A DNA stretch of 64,000 nt from Agromyces cerinus (GCF_016907835.1 NZ_JAFBCT010000001.1:186001-250000); one strand, 5' to 3'; numbered from the stretch's first letter, positions 45,158-55,692 are shown. Notes: generated by a model not told the origin, from the sequence alone. Numbers and translations are program-made.

Positions 45158-46020
45158 GCGGGTCCACGTCGGGCGTGCGTGTCGTGCCGACCATCGACGA
45201 GCTGCGCGAACTGCTCGCCGAGCGGCGCGCTGCCGGGGCATCCGTCGCCCTCGTGCCCACCATGGGCGCCCTGCACGCCGGCCACCTGGCACTCGTCGCG
45301 CACGCGCGCGAACTCGCCGACGTGGTCGTCGTGTCGATCTTCGTGAACCCGTTGCAGTTCGGACCTGGCGAAGACCTCGACCGCTACCCGCGCACCCTCG
45401 ACGCCGACGTCGAGGCGCTCGCCGGCCTCGGGGTGGAGTTCGTCTTCGCGCCGACCGCCGCCGAGATGTATCCGAACGGCGCCGTCGGCACGACGCTGAC
45501 GGCAGGCCGGGTCGGCTCGCTCTACGAGGGCGCCTCCCGTCCGGGCCACTTCGACGGCATGCTGACCGTCGTCGGCAAGCTGCTGAACATCGTGGGCCCC
45601 GACGTGGCGGTCTTCGGCCAGAAGGACGCGCAGCAGGTCTTCCTCGTGCGCCGCATGGTCGACGACCTCGACGTGCCGACGGCGATCGAGGTCGTGCCGA
45701 CGGTGCGCGAGCCCGACGGGCTCGCCCTCTCGAGCCGCAATCGCTTCCTCGACCCCGGCCATCGTGCCGCAGCACTCACGCTGATCGAGGCGCTCAGGGC
45801 AGCGGATGCCGCGGCATCCGATGGACTCGCCGAAGTGCTCGCCGAGGGCGCCGCCGCCTTCGGCGACCACGACGACGTCACGCTCGACTACCTCGTGGTC
45901 GTCGACCCCGAGACGTTCCTTCCCGTCGCCGACGATGCGCGCGGCCCGGCTGTCGTGCTCGTCGCCGCCCGCGTGGGGTCGACCCGCCTCATCGACAACG
46001 CCGCCATCACGCTCGGCTGA
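45154..46020 (+). CDS. panC: pantothenate synthetase
   Basis: ATP-dependent ligase of 288 residues joining pantoate and beta-alanine to give pantothenate (vitamin B5). VPTMGALHAGHLALVAHARE is the HIGH-like nucleotide-binding motif (about residues 34-53). SIFVNPLQFGPGEDLDRYPRT, VVGKLLNIVGPDVAVFGQKDAQQ and LALSSRNRFL (KMSKS-like) complete the family pattern. GTG start overlapping the DUF2520 stop. In many actinobacteria panD and coaX follow; here lysS follows directly. Confidence 0.95.
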   Translation: MSGSTSGVRVVPTIDELRELLAERRAAGASVALVPTMGALHAGHLALVAHARELADVVVVSIFVNPLQFGPGEDLDRYPRTLDADVEALAGLGVEFVFAPTAAEMYPNGAVGTTLTAGRVGSLYEGASRPGHFDGMLTVVGKLLNIVGPDVAVFGQKDAQQVFLVRRMVDDLDVPTAIEVVPTVREPDGLALSSRNRFLDPGHRAAALTLIEALRAADAAASDGLAEVLAEGAAAFGDHDDVTLDYLVVVDPETFLPVADDARGPAVVLVAARVGSTRLIDNAAITLG

Positions 46021-46025
46021 CTCGT

Positions 46026-46078
46026 CAGGTGCGCCCAAGTAGGCTGGTGCACGCACCTGAGCAGTACAGACGGTACTG
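46026..46078 (+). promoter_or_regulatory. lysS promoter region with two inverted repeats
   Basis: CAGGTGCG (46026-46033) pairs with CGCACCTG (46052-46059) around a TAGGCT -10-like hexamer at 46040-46045. CAGTAC (46062-46067) pairs with GTACTG (46073-46078). This could be an independent promoter with operator, or a short attenuating leader for lysS. Confidence 0.4.
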
Positions 46079-46099
46079 CGGGCATGACGAGAGAGAACG

Positions 46100-47617
<1,518 letters not shown>

Positions 47618-47642
47618 TTCGACGAGAGAGCGGATGCCGCGC

Positions 47643-47792
47643 ATGAACGACTACCTGCCGAAGGACGAGCTCGAGCCCGAGAAGGACCCGAAGCGACCGT
47701 CGAACATGCGGCTCGGCATCTGGCTCGTCGTCGGCGCGATCGGTCTCTACCTCGTGGTCTCCGGCATCTGGGGCCTCGTCGCCGGCGGCTGA
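47643..47792 (+). CDS. small single-helix membrane protein (49 aa)
   Basis: An open frame of 49 codons 25 bp after lysS: a charged N-terminus (MNDYLPKDELEPEKDPKRPSN cut short here) followed by one hydrophobic helix (residues about 24-48, GIWLVVGAIGLYLVVSGIWG). GAGAGAG lies about 18 bases upstream, so translation may be coupled to lysS. A hairpin terminator follows directly, which supports it as the last gene of the operon. Function unknown. Confidence 0.6.
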   Translation: MNDYLPKDELEPEKDPKRPSNMRLGIWLVVGAIGLYLVVSGIWGLVAGG

Positions 47793-47804
47793 GCGTCGTC
47801 GGAG

Positions 47805-47848
47805 CGATGCCGCCGGCGCCCCGTGATCGCGGGGTGCCGGCGGCATCG
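47805..47848 (+). terminator. terminator of the fol-pan-lysS block
   Basis: Two 19-bp arms with one mismatch and a 6-base loop, starting 12 bp after the small membrane-protein gene. Confidence 0.75.
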
Positions 47849-48272
47849 GCGTCTGCAGCCGTCGCCCGATCGCAGGACCGATGTGTGTGCAGTCCGTCGA
47901 TGATCTCGTGAACGGATCGGGTCGATCACGACCGCCTCCCCCCGTTTGGGGGGTGAGGTTTCGTCACGATTGGGTAACGGGCACCGTGTCCCCCGAATCG
48001 AAGAATCGCACGTGACCCCCGAACGGGTGGTCGTGCCTGCGATGCCCTTCAATCCGGCCGTCTCCGCTCGGCAATCGCGGCACGATTCCTGGCGTGTCCC
48101 CCATTGGGTGCAGATGGTGGGACACGGCGAATTGTGAGAGCGCTCTCGCCCTGTGTTCCGGCATTTTGGGGCGTTTCGAGGACTCCTCGATTCGGATACT
48201 GTCCGGACCATGTGGCCGCAGCACCGCATCCCGAGGTGCCTGCGAATCCGAACACATGATGAGGGGTTCAAC
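47849..48272 (+). promoter_or_regulatory. long leader/promoter region of adhesin 1
   Basis: This 424-bp gene-free stretch holds two noticeable signals. TCACGATTGGGTAACGG at 47964-47980 recurs with one change before adhesin 2, and within it GTCAC and GTAAC are direct repeats 11 bp apart, like MtrA boxes. TGAGAGCGCTCTCG at 48135-48148 is a 12-bp core palindrome close to LacI-family (CebR-like) operators. GAGGGG at 48261-48266 is the ribosome-binding site. I see no conserved gene here. Confidence 0.45.
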
Positions 48273-51200
48273 GTGTTTTCACGACGCCAGCGCACGGCGC
48301 TGCTCGCTTCCGGAGCACTGCTCGCCGGACTATTGACGCCGTTCGCGGTCGCCGCTCCCGCGTACGCGGCTGAGGACTGCGACCTGGGCGGGTTCGAGAT
48401 CGACGGTGACAAACCAGTCAACTGTCCACCTGGGGTGCTCGACTGGGACAACGTGGATTTCGACAGCACCACGCAGGGTGGCACGTACAGTGCTTCTTCG
48501 AAGGATGTCGACGACCCGTCGACGTGGAGTTCGGCGGGAAGCACGCCTGACAAGGCCGACTTCAAGGCCGTGTACTCGTACGCGCAGGTCGGCGCTGACG
48601 GGCACTACTACCTCTACGTGGCGTGGGAGCGCACCGGTGAGAGCGGCACCGGCAAGTATGCGATCGACCTCTCCTTCGCCGGCGTCAACGTCGCGGACGA
48701 CGGGGCGCCGCAGCCCCTCCATGATGAAGGCGGCATCGTCGCCTACATCAACATGAACGGCGGCGACGACCCGGTGCTGGGTCAGCTCTGCCCCTACGAC
48801 GACCAGGCCGACTACCCCGACAACGTGAACACGGATCCGGGTGACTGCACGACCGACACGACCGGGTTCGCGAGCGCCGTCGGCATCATCGACATCGACG
48901 GTGAGCAGGGCAGCTTCTTCGAGGTCGGCCTCGACCTCACCGAGCTCGCCGATGTCGCCCCGGGCTGCCCGCCGGTCACCGACCTCGCCACGGTGTACAT
49001 GCGTTCGATCACCGGTGGCAACGCCGCCGGCAACCTCAAGGGCTATGTCGACCCCCTCACCGTGACGCCGCCGTCCACCTGTGGTGCGCTCGAGGTGACC
49101 AAGGAATCCCTCAACGACCTCGCCACCGACGACCCCACGGTGTTCGAGTACGACATCGCAGGGCTCGTCTCCGCCGAGCTCGACGGCTTGCTGCAGATCG
49201 GCGAGACCGACCTCGACACCGAGGTCGAGCCGGGTGACGACTACACCCTCACCGAGACGATCCCCGAAGGGGCGCCGTGGGCGCACGTCTCGACGGTCTG
49301 CACCGTCGACGGCGTCGAGTACACCCTCACCGACCCCGAGGACACCTTCCCCGTCGTCACGGGTGAGACCACGTCGTGCGTGATCACCAACGCCACCTCG
49401 TTCGTCGAGGTCGAGAAGCAGACGCTGCCCGACGGTTCGCCCGAGCTCTTCGACTTCACGATCGACGGAGCGGAGTTCGACCTGTCCGACGGACAGACCG
49501 AGAGCTTCCAGTTCGCACCCGCGTCTTCGGTCGACATCATCGAGACCGTGCCCGACGGCTGGACCCTGACCGATGTCACCTGCGACACCGATCAGGTGGA
49601 CATCGAGGGCGGTGCCACCGTCACGACGATCGCCGGCGAAACGGTCTCCTGCCTGTTCGAGAACACCCAGGGCGGCACGATCATCATCCACAAGGTGGTC
49701 GACCCCGCTCAGTCCGCCGAGTTCGGCTTCACGAGCGAGACGCTGGGCGACTTCACCATCACGACCGATGCAGAAGGCACCGGCACCGAGACCTTCGAGA
49801 ACCTCGAGCCGGGCTCCTACGACGTGACGGAGCCGCAGACGCTGCCCTTCGACACGACGAACCTCGTCTGCGACGACCCGACGGAGGACACGACGACCGA
49901 CGAGACCGACTGGTCGGCTGCGATCGAACTCTCTGCGGGCGAGACCGTGGAGTGCACGTACACGAACACCGAGCGCGGCAGGATCCTCGTCGACAAGGAC
50001 ACGGTTCCGGCCGACTACGACCAGGGCTTCGACTTCGTCTTCGGCGGTGGTGATGCACCCGTGGAGTTCACCCTGAACGACGCCAGCGACGATGAGGAGA
50101 ACCCCTGGGACTCCGGACTGATCGTGCCCGGCACGTACACCGTCGTCGAGACGGTGCCCGAGCACTGGACGCTCGACGACATCGACTGCGGCACGCGCGA
50201 GGGTGACGGCACGACGATCGAGCTCGCACCCGGCGAAGTCGTGACCTGCGTGTTCACGAACGTCGCGGCGCCCGGCTCGGTGAGCCTCACGAAGTCGGTC
50301 GACGGCGTGGCCGACGGCTACGACTGGAGCTTCGACTTCACGCTGACCCAGGAGCCCGATGGAGCCCCGGTGACGCAGACGGTCGACAGCTCGGCACTGC
50401 CCGACTCGGCGACCACGGTGTGGGGCGACCTCACCGTCGGCGAGCAGTACACCCTGATCGAGGGTGAGCTGCCCTTCGGCTGGACCGCTGACGACATCGT
50501 CTGCACGGGCCTTGAAGACGAAGGCGAGGCCGACGGCTTCCAGTTCACCGTGACTCCCGGGCTCGCGCTCGAGTGCACCGCGCTGAACACGGCGATCCCC
50601 GCCGAGGTCGTGCTCACGAAGACGGTCACCGGCCTCGCCGATGGCGCGGCCTGGTCGTTCGACTTCACGATCACGCCCGGTCCCGACAGCGAGAGCGACA
50701 CCCAGACCGCGACGAACGAAGCACCGACCATCGGTTGGAGCGACCTCCTCCCGGGCCTCGAGTACACCATCACCGAGGCGGCGACGCCCGGTTGGGTCAA
50801 CGGCGACATCACCTGCATCGCGGATGTCCCCGAGGGCGGACCGCTCGACGACCTCGACCCCGAGGCCGACGGCTACCAGTTCCTCGCCAGGCCCGGCCTC
50901 GTGCTCGATTGCTCGGCCGACAATGAGGCCCTGCCCGGCACGATCACGGTCACGAAGTCCGCCGAGGGCGGGGATGGCACCTTCGCATTCACCCTCACCC
51001 CGAAGGACGGCGGCGAGGCGATCTCCGACTCGGTCACCACCGTCGACGGCACGGGTTCGGTCGAGTTCGAGGGCGTCCTGCCCGGCGCCAGCTACGCGAT
51101 CGCCGAGACGAACGTGCCGAGCGGCTGGGAGGCCGGCAGCCTGAGCTGCACGGTCGAGTCGGTCGCCGGCGGCGATGCCGTCGCGATCGACGCAGCGGAC

Positions 51201-51371
51201 TTCGAGGTCATGCCCGGTGACGAGGTCGCCTGTGCGATCACGAACACGCTGCGCCCGCCGATGCCGGTGACCGGTGTCAACCTCGCAGCAGGCGGGGGCG
51301 TCGCCCTCCTCCTGCTGCTGGGTGGCGGCCTGCTGTTCCTCCTCCGACGCAAGCGTCAGATCGCGGAGTAG
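48273..51371 (+). CDS. LPXTG-like anchored surface protein with 7 prealbumin/CnaB-like repeats (adhesin 1)
   Basis: A 1032-residue secreted surface protein. Signal peptide at residues 1-30 (core ALLASGALLAGLLTPF, cut near AYA). A unique N-terminal domain of about 240 residues (CDLGGFEIDGDKPVNC onwards) follows, then seven modules of about 90-110 residues. Each opens with a V-x-K strand and closes with C-x-x-x-N, with a Y-T-x-x-E strand between, the layout of prealbumin-fold/CnaB (SpaA-like) domains that can form Lys-Asn isopeptide bonds. The C-terminus has the sorting signal MPVTG (997-1001), a hydrophobic helix and RRKR. The GTG start has a good ribosome-binding site. No sortase gene is in the window. 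Confidence 0.8.
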   Translation: MFSRRQRTALLASGALLAGLLTPFAVAAPAYAAEDCDLGGFEIDGDKPVNCPPGVLDWDNVDFDSTTQGGTYSASSKDVDDPSTWSSAGSTPDKADFKAVYSYAQVGADGHYYLYVAWERTGESGTGKYAIDLSFAGVNVADDGAPQPLHDEGGIVAYINMNGGDDPVLGQLCPYDDQADYPDNVNTDPGDCTTDTTGFASAVGIIDIDGEQGSFFEVGLDLTELADVAPGCPPVTDLATVYMRSITGGNAAGNLKGYVDPLTVTPPSTCGALEVTKESLNDLATDDPTVFEYDIAGLVSAELDGLLQIGETDLDTEVEPGDDYTLTETIPEGAPWAHVSTVCTVDGVEYTLTDPEDTFPVVTGETTSCVITNATSFVEVEKQTLPDGSPELFDFTIDGAEFDLSDGQTESFQFAPASSVDIIETVPDGWTLTDVTCDTDQVDIEGGATVTTIAGETVSCLFENTQGGTIIIHKVVDPAQSAEFGFTSETLGDFTITTDAEGTGTETFENLEPGSYDVTEPQTLPFDTTNLVCDDPTEDTTTDETDWSAAIELSAGETVECTYTNTERGRILVDKDTVPADYDQGFDFVFGGGDAPVEFTLNDASDDEENPWDSGLIVPGTYTVVETVPEHWTLDDIDCGTREGDGTTIELAPGEVVTCVFTNVAAPGSVSLTKSVDGVADGYDWSFDFTLTQEPDGAPVTQTVDSSALPDSATTVWGDLTVGEQYTLIEGELPFGWTADDIVCTGLEDEGEADGFQFTVTPGLALECTALNTAIPAEVVLTKTVTGLADGAAWSFDFTITPGPDSESDTQTATNEAPTIGWSDLLPGLEYTITEAATPGWVNGDITCIADVPEGGPLDDLDPEADGYQFLARPGLVLDCSADNEALPGTITVTKSAEGGDGTFAFTLTPKDGGEAISDSVTTVDGTGSVEFEGVLPGASYAIAETNVPSGWEAGSLSCTVESVAGGDAVAIDAADFEVMPGDEVACAITNTLRPPMPVTGVNLAAGGGVALLLLLGGGLLFLLRRKRQIAE
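48375..49152 (+). repeat. 778-bp long direct repeat, copy 1
   Basis: Encodes the N-terminal domain of adhesin 1. It is identical to 56405-57182 except at 48902, where T replaces C in a silent glycine codon. Similarity drops sharply at both ends. Confidence 0.95.
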
Positions 51372-51433
51372 TCGCGGGGCGACGATCCCGTCGGGGCCGA
51401 GCGTGACGTTCGGGCCCGGCGGTGTCCCCGAGT

Positions 51434-51461
51434 GAAGGCCCGGTCGAGAGACCGGGTCTTC
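51434..51461 (+). terminator. terminator of adhesin 1
   Basis: A 12-bp stem (GAAGGCCCGGTC with one mismatch) and loop GAGA, followed by GCTCGATCG, 62 bp after the stop. Confidence 0.65.
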
Positions 51462-51549
51462 GCTCGATCGCGAGGCGTCCTCGTGCGGCCGACGGATGCC
51501 CTCGCGTGCTGTCCCGCTTCCCAGAATTCCCACGTAGTCTGGAGTCACT

Positions 51550-51726
51550 ATGAACGAATTCTGGGCGAATGCGATCTGGTCGCTCGCGCCGACCGTGCTC
51601 ATCGGGCTCATCTTCTGGTTCGTGATGCGTGCGGTCATCCACGCCGACCGCAACGAGCGCAAGGCGTACTCCCGCGTCGAGGCGGAGGAGCGGGCCAAGC
51701 TCGCCGAGAACCGACCGGCAGCCTGA
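51550..51726 (+). CDS. small membrane protein upstream of cls (58 aa)
   Basis: A 58-codon frame ending six bases before cardiolipin synthase. One hydrophobic helix at residues about 8-28 (IWSLAPTVLIGLIFWFVMRA), then a charged helix DRNERKAYSRVEAEERAKLAE. This plan (one helix, basic/acidic tail) is frequent for small proteins beside lipid-synthesis genes in Microbacteriaceae-type genomes, but I know no function. A GGAG lies seven bases before the ATG and TAGTCT is a possible -10 box. Confidence 0.7.
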   Translation: MNEFWANAIWSLAPTVLIGLIFWFVMRAVIHADRNERKAYSRVEAEERAKLAENRPAA

Positions 51727-51731
51727 CCGGA

Positions 51732-53198
51732 ATGACCGCGGAGCAGGCGGCGCTCTCCTTCGCCGGGGTCATCGTCGTCATCGACCTGATCATCCGCGTC
51801 ACGGCGATCATCGTGGTGCCGCGCAACCGTCGCCCGACCGCCGGCATGGCGTGGCTGCTCGCGATCTTCTTCCTGCCGTTCATCGGAGTGTTCTTCTTCC
51901 TGCTCATCGGCAATCCCAAGCTGCCGAAGCATCGGCGTGAGAAGCAGGCCGAGGTCGACCGCTACATCCGCGAATCGACGCACGGTGTCGAGCGGGTCAG
52001 CGACCCCGGCCACTGGCCCGGGTGGTTCGAGGGTGTCGTGCGGCTGAACCGCAATCTCGGGTCGATGCCGCTCATCGGCTCCAACAGCGCGAGCCTCATC
52101 GGCGACTATCAAGGCTCGCTCGACGCGATGACCGACGCGGTGCGGGAGGCCAAGCGCTACGTGCACGTCGAGTTCTACATCCTCGCACTCGACTCCACCA
52201 CCGCGCCGTTCTTCGACGCTCTCGGTGAGGCGGTCTCCCGCGGGGTCGACGTTCGGCTCATGCTCGACCACGTCGCCTCCCTTCGCGTGAAGGGCTACCG
52301 CAAGACGCTCAAGCGACTCACCGCGATGGGCGTGCGGTGGCAGCTCATGCTGCCCGTGCAGCCGCTCAAGGGCAAGTACCAGCGGCCCGACCTCCGCAAC
52401 CACCGCAAGATCCTCGTCGTCGACGGCGAGGTCGGCTTCATGGGTTCGCAGAACATCATCGACCGCAGCTACAACAAGCGCGGAAACATCCGCCGCGGTC
52501 TGAAATGGAAGGAACTCGTGGCGCGCGTCGAGGGGCCGATCGTGGCCGGCCTCGATGCGATCTTCGCCACCGACTGGTACCTCGAGACCGGCGAGGAGCC
52601 GGTGCGCGATCTCTCCGAATCGCTCGACCAGCCCGGCGAGGCCCAAGACCTCGACTGCCAGGTGGTGCCGAGCGGCCCGGGGTACCCGAACGAGAACAAC
52701 CTCAAGCTCTTCCTCGCACTGCTCTACGCGGCTGAAGAGCGGATCATCCTCACGAGTCCGTACTTCGTGCCCGACGAGGCGATGCTGCGCGCGATCAGCG
52801 GCGCCACCCAGCGCGGCATCCACGTCGAGCTCTTCGTCTCTGAGATCGGCGACCAGGCGCTCGTCTATCACGCGCAGCGTTCGTACTACGAGGCACTACT
52901 TCGCGCCGGCGTGAAGATCTACATGTACCAGGCGCCGTACATCCTGCACTCCAAGCACTTCACGATCGACGACGACGTCGCCGTGATCGGCTCGAGCAAC
53001 ATGGACATCCGCTCGTTCGAGCTCAACATGGAGATCTCGCTCCTCGTGCGCGGAGCGTCGTTCGTGCGCGAGATGCGTGCGGTCGAAGACGGCTACCGCC
53101 GGCACAGCCGCGAACTGACCCTCGACGAGTGGATGAAGCAGCCGCTGCGCTCGACCGTGCTCGACAATCTCGCACGGCTCTCGTCGGCGCTGCAATAG
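51732..53198 (+). CDS. cls: cardiolipin synthase (phospholipase D type)
   Basis: Membrane enzyme of 488 residues that condenses phosphatidylglycerol (or a CDP-linked donor) to cardiolipin. Two N-terminal helices (about 7-27, 37-58) anchor it. Two HKD motifs form the active site: HRKILVVDGEVGFMGSQN (about residue 222) and HSKHFTIDDDVAVIGSSNMD (about 406). Length is standard. The ATG at 51732 places it six bases after the small membrane-protein gene; the two are surely co-transcribed. Confidence 0.95.
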   Translation: MTAEQAALSFAGVIVVIDLIIRVTAIIVVPRNRRPTAGMAWLLAIFFLPFIGVFFFLLIGNPKLPKHRREKQAEVDRYIRESTHGVERVSDPGHWPGWFEGVVRLNRNLGSMPLIGSNSASLIGDYQGSLDAMTDAVREAKRYVHVEFYILALDSTTAPFFDALGEAVSRGVDVRLMLDHVASLRVKGYRKTLKRLTAMGVRWQLMLPVQPLKGKYQRPDLRNHRKILVVDGEVGFMGSQNIIDRSYNKRGNIRRGLKWKELVARVEGPIVAGLDAIFATDWYLETGEEPVRDLSESLDQPGEAQDLDCQVVPSGPGYPNENNLKLFLALLYAAEERIILTSPYFVPDEAMLRAISGATQRGIHVELFVSEIGDQALVYHAQRSYYEALLRAGVKIYMYQAPYILHSKHFTIDDDVAVIGSSNMDIRSFELNMEISLLVRGASFVREMRAVEDGYRRHSRELTLDEWMKQPLRSTVLDNLARLSSALQ

Positions 53199-53235
53199 CG
53201 ACGCTTCGCCGCTGCCGACGACCCTGTCTGACGTG

Positions 53236-54279
53236 CTACTTGCGGGGCTTCAGGCGCACGGTCGGCAGCTCGGGCGCCGGCAGCGCTGCGCCATCGTATC
53301 CCTCGACGGTGCCGAAGCGCCCGTCGGGGTTGTCGCGGCCGATGACGTCGGCCTGCCACTGCCGGCGGAACTCGACGATCTCGTCGTGGTCGCGGCCGAT
53401 GAAGTTCCACCACATGACGAGTTCTTCGCCGAACGGCACGCCGCCGAGCAGGATCACCCGCACCGGCTGCGCCTCGGCCGAGAGGCGGATGCTGCTGCGC
53501 CCGGCCTCGAGGTAGGCGAGCTCGCTCCACGCGGCCGTGGTCGACACGGTGCCGTTCGACGCGTGGTCGTTCGCGGTGACGCTGGGCGGGGCATCCGAGG
53601 CACTGATCTCGACCGGGCCGGCATCGACGAGCACGCCGTGCTCGAACGCGGGGTCGAGCTCGAGTTCGACCGTGCCGAAGGGCGGCAGGTCGATCTGCGC
53701 GCCGAGCAGGGGTGAGAAGACGGTGACGGATGCGTCGGGCGCCGCGCCGCCCGCCAGCGATCCGACGAACACCCGCACCGTCGCGTCGCCGATGCCGACC
53801 GGAAGCGTCTCGGCGTGCTCGAAGAACGGGCCGACGTGGCGGGAGGCGTCGGGCAGCGCCACCCAGAGCTGCACGCCGTGCAACCGGGTCGTCCCGGGGG
53901 TCGAGACCTCGGAGTGCGAGATGCCGCGACCCGCCGTCATGAGGTTGACCGCGCCGGGTCGCACCATGGCGTGGCTGCCGGCGGAGTCTCGATGCTCGAT
54001 CTCGCCCTCGAAGAGCCAGCTGACCGTCTGGAGCCCGGTGTGCGGGTGCGGCGGCACGACCATGCCGGCCGTCAGCTGCACCTCGTCGGGACCGTAGTGG
54101 TCCGCGAAGCACCAGGCGCCGATGGTCGTGCGCCCGCGCTGGGGGAGGGTGCGCCGCACGTTCATCGCCCGCGGGCCGCCGAGCGGCACGTCGCGCGCCG
54201 ACAGCACCTGCACTGCGGGCCCGGCGGGCTCTTCGGCGGGGCAGAGCAGCTCGACCGGATCACGTTCGAGATTGCTCAT
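53236..54279 (-). CDS. pirin family protein
   Basis: Bicupin protein of 347 residues. Pirin signatures: RRTLPQRGRTTIGAWCFADHYGP, VPPHPHTGLQTVSWLFEGEIEHRDS (metal histidines near 82-104) and TAGRGISHSE. Some bacterial pirins are quercetin 2,3-dioxygenases, others regulators; the role here is unknown. The ATG at 54279 is preferred over one 30 bases upstream, because a TAGAAT -10 box (54292-54287) ends seven bases before it and lies inside the longer frame. That points to a leaderless transcript. Confidence 0.88.
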   Translation of the reverse strand: MSNLERDPVELLCPAEEPAGPAVQVLSARDVPLGGPRAMNVRRTLPQRGRTTIGAWCFADHYGPDEVQLTAGMVVPPHPHTGLQTVSWLFEGEIEHRDSAGSHAMVRPGAVNLMTAGRGISHSEVSTPGTTRLHGVQLWVALPDASRHVGPFFEHAETLPVGIGDATVRVFVGSLAGGAAPDASVTVFSPLLGAQIDLPPFGTVELELDPAFEHGVLVDAGPVEISASDAPPSVTANDHASNGTVSTTAAWSELAYLEAGRSSIRLSAEAQPVRVILLGGVPFGEELVMWWNFIGRDHDEIVEFRRQWQADVIGRDNPDGRFGTVEGYDGAALPAPELPTVRLKPRK

Positions 54280-54338
54280 GCGCGAAATTCTACGCCGGGT
54301 CGCGCCCATGGGATGGGGGCGACCATTAGCATGACGGT
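54280..54338. promoter_or_regulatory. two back-to-back leaderless promoters
   Basis: In 59 bp between divergent start codons, TAGAAT on the minus strand (54292-54287) lies seven bases from the pirin ATG, and TAGCAT on the plus strand (54327-54332) lies six bases from the lipoprotein ATG. Neither gene has an SD sequence. Confidence 0.55.
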
Positions 54339-54821
54339 ATGGCTCCCTCGATGCGTCTCCGTCGTGCTGGTCTCCTCGCCCTGGCGGTCTCGTCGGTGTT
54401 CCTGTTGTCTGGGTGCAACCCGCCGAGCACGGCCGCCGAAGACTTCCCCGGAGTGCCGACCGAGGCCGACGCCGACGTGGTCGACGTCGACTCGGGCACC
54501 GATCCGGCCGGCGACGAAGAAGAGATGCCGTCGTCCGAAGACGGCCCGGTGGTCGTGTGGTGGGCCGATGGCGGCCAGCTCGCGCTCACCATCTCGGGCA
54601 GCTCGACCTGCCCGGTGGTGGGCGAGCAGATCCGCGTGCTCGAGCCGGCCGGTGAGGGCAACCGCGTCGCGATCGACCTCGTCGAGCAGCCCGCAGACCA
54701 GGTCTGCACGATGGACTTCGTGCCGCACACGACCTTGTTCTGGACGCCGACGACCATCACGACGACAGAGCCGCTCGTCGTCGAGGTCGCCGAGACCGAG
54801 GTCACGGTTCCGGTCAAGTAG
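54339..54821 (+). CDS. hypothetical lipoprotein
   Basis: A 160-residue exported protein of unknown function. Lipobox LLSGC with lipidated Cys at about residue 26. Acidic linker (residues about 34-66), then a domain with strands PVVVWWADGGQLALTISGSSTCPVV and two cysteines (about 91 and 122) that could form a disulfide. Such short lipoproteins with STCP motifs are common in Microbacteriaceae-like genomes, but I recognise no named family. It ends convergent with the HTH gene, leaving no gap. Confidence 0.75.
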   Translation: MAPSMRLRRAGLLALAVSSVFLLSGCNPPSTAAEDFPGVPTEADADVVDVDSGTDPAGDEEEMPSSEDGPVVVWWADGGQLALTISGSSTCPVVGEQIRVLEPAGEGNRVAIDLVEQPADQVCTMDFVPHTTLFWTPTTITTTEPLVVEVAETEVTVPVK

Positions 54822-55062
54822 CGTCGGGCCGAGTGCGCCGGAGCACGAGCAGTTCTCCGATCTCGCAGTCGAGCACCTCGCAGACCGCCTGCAGCGTCGA
54901 GAAGCGGATGGCGCGGGCACGGTCGTTCTTCAGCACGCTGAGGTTCACGACGCTCACGCCGACCAGTTCGGCCAGCCGCGCGAGCGTCATGCCACGGACG
55001 GCGAGCAGTTCGTCGAGCCTGCAGTGCACATCGGATGCCTCGTCGGGTTCGGCCGGTGCCAT
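54814..55062 (-). CDS. small Cro/C1-type HTH regulator
   Basis: An 82-residue DNA-binding protein. CRLDELLAVRGMTLARLAELVGVSVVNLSVLKNDRARAIRFSTLQAVCEVLDCEIGELL is a complete XRE/YozG-like helix-turn-helix domain. Its ATG shares one base with the stop of the upstream DUF2975 gene. Its stop overlaps the end of the convergent lipoprotein gene. YozG-like regulators are regularly paired with DUF2975 proteins, so it most likely controls that operon through the palindrome at 55693-55717. Confidence 0.9.
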   Translation of the reverse strand: MAPAEPDEASDVHCRLDELLAVRGMTLARLAELVGVSVVNLSVLKNDRARAIRFSTLQAVCEVLDCEIGELLVLRRTRPDAT

Positions 55063-55679
55063 CAGACGAGCCCCTCGGTGTCGCGGCGCAGCCGGTCGCC
55101 GATGGTGAAGACGGTGGCGGCCATGGCTGCGACGAACGCGAGGAAGAAGAGGGGCATCAGGTCGACCGACATCACGACGTTGTCGAAGTCGCCCTCGCTG
55201 AGGCGGGTGAAGGCTCCGTTGGCGGCCATGTTGCCGAAGAACGGCACCGCGGCGAACCCGATGGTCCCGGTGATTCCGGCCACGGCCACCAGTGCGGTGT
55301 TGCGACCGCTGAAGACCTGATTCCGCATGACTCCCCAGCAGAGCAGCAGGAGGCAGACGACGACGATCCCGATCGTGGCTGCGGCGATCACCTGCTGGAT
55401 GATGAGCGCTGCCCATGATGCGCCGGGCAGCGAGGGAACGGTCAGTACGGCCTGGTCGAGTGCGACCTGCACCGGGGAGCCGTCTGGCCCGATCGGCGCA
55501 TCGGCCGGCGTTCCGGCGAATTCGGCCAGCACGCTGACATCCGTGTTCGGCGCGATCTCGATGATGCGCAGCACGGCTGCCGCGATTCCCCAGACGGCGA
55601 TGATCGCCCCTGCGGCCATGAACAGCCAGAGACCCACCGCATCGGCGCGGGTGATCGATGGTGCTGTGCTCGTCTGCAT
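55062..55679 (-). CDS. DUF2975 membrane protein
   Basis: A 205-residue membrane protein with four hydrophobic helices (about 15-40, 90-115, 130-150, 170-195) and an extracellular loop between the first two. DUF2975 proteins of unknown function pair with small HTH regulators, as here. ATG start; CTGAGAATG precedes it without a good SD. First gene of a two-gene operon whose promoter contains a strong inverted repeat. Confidence 0.82.
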   Translation of the reverse strand: MQTSTAPSITRADAVGLWLFMAAGAIIAVWGIAAAVLRIIEIAPNTDVSVLAEFAGTPADAPIGPDGSPVQVALDQAVLTVPSLPGASWAALIIQQVIAAATIGIVVVCLLLLCWGVMRNQVFSGRNTALVAVAGITGTIGFAAVPFFGNMAANGAFTRLSEGDFDNVVMSVDLMPLFFLAFVAAMAATVFTIGDRLRRDTEGLV

Positions 55680-55692
55680 TCTCAGTTCCTAA

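Noticed and set aside
48330..52871. Very long open frame (about 1500 codons) on the minus strand across adhesin 1 and cls
   Set aside because: It is an antisense shadow: the plus-strand genes have clear domains and signals, while this frame has no recognisable motif, is full of Arg/Val/Asp/Glu runs and crosses two gene boundaries. High third-position GC suppresses stops on the opposite strand.
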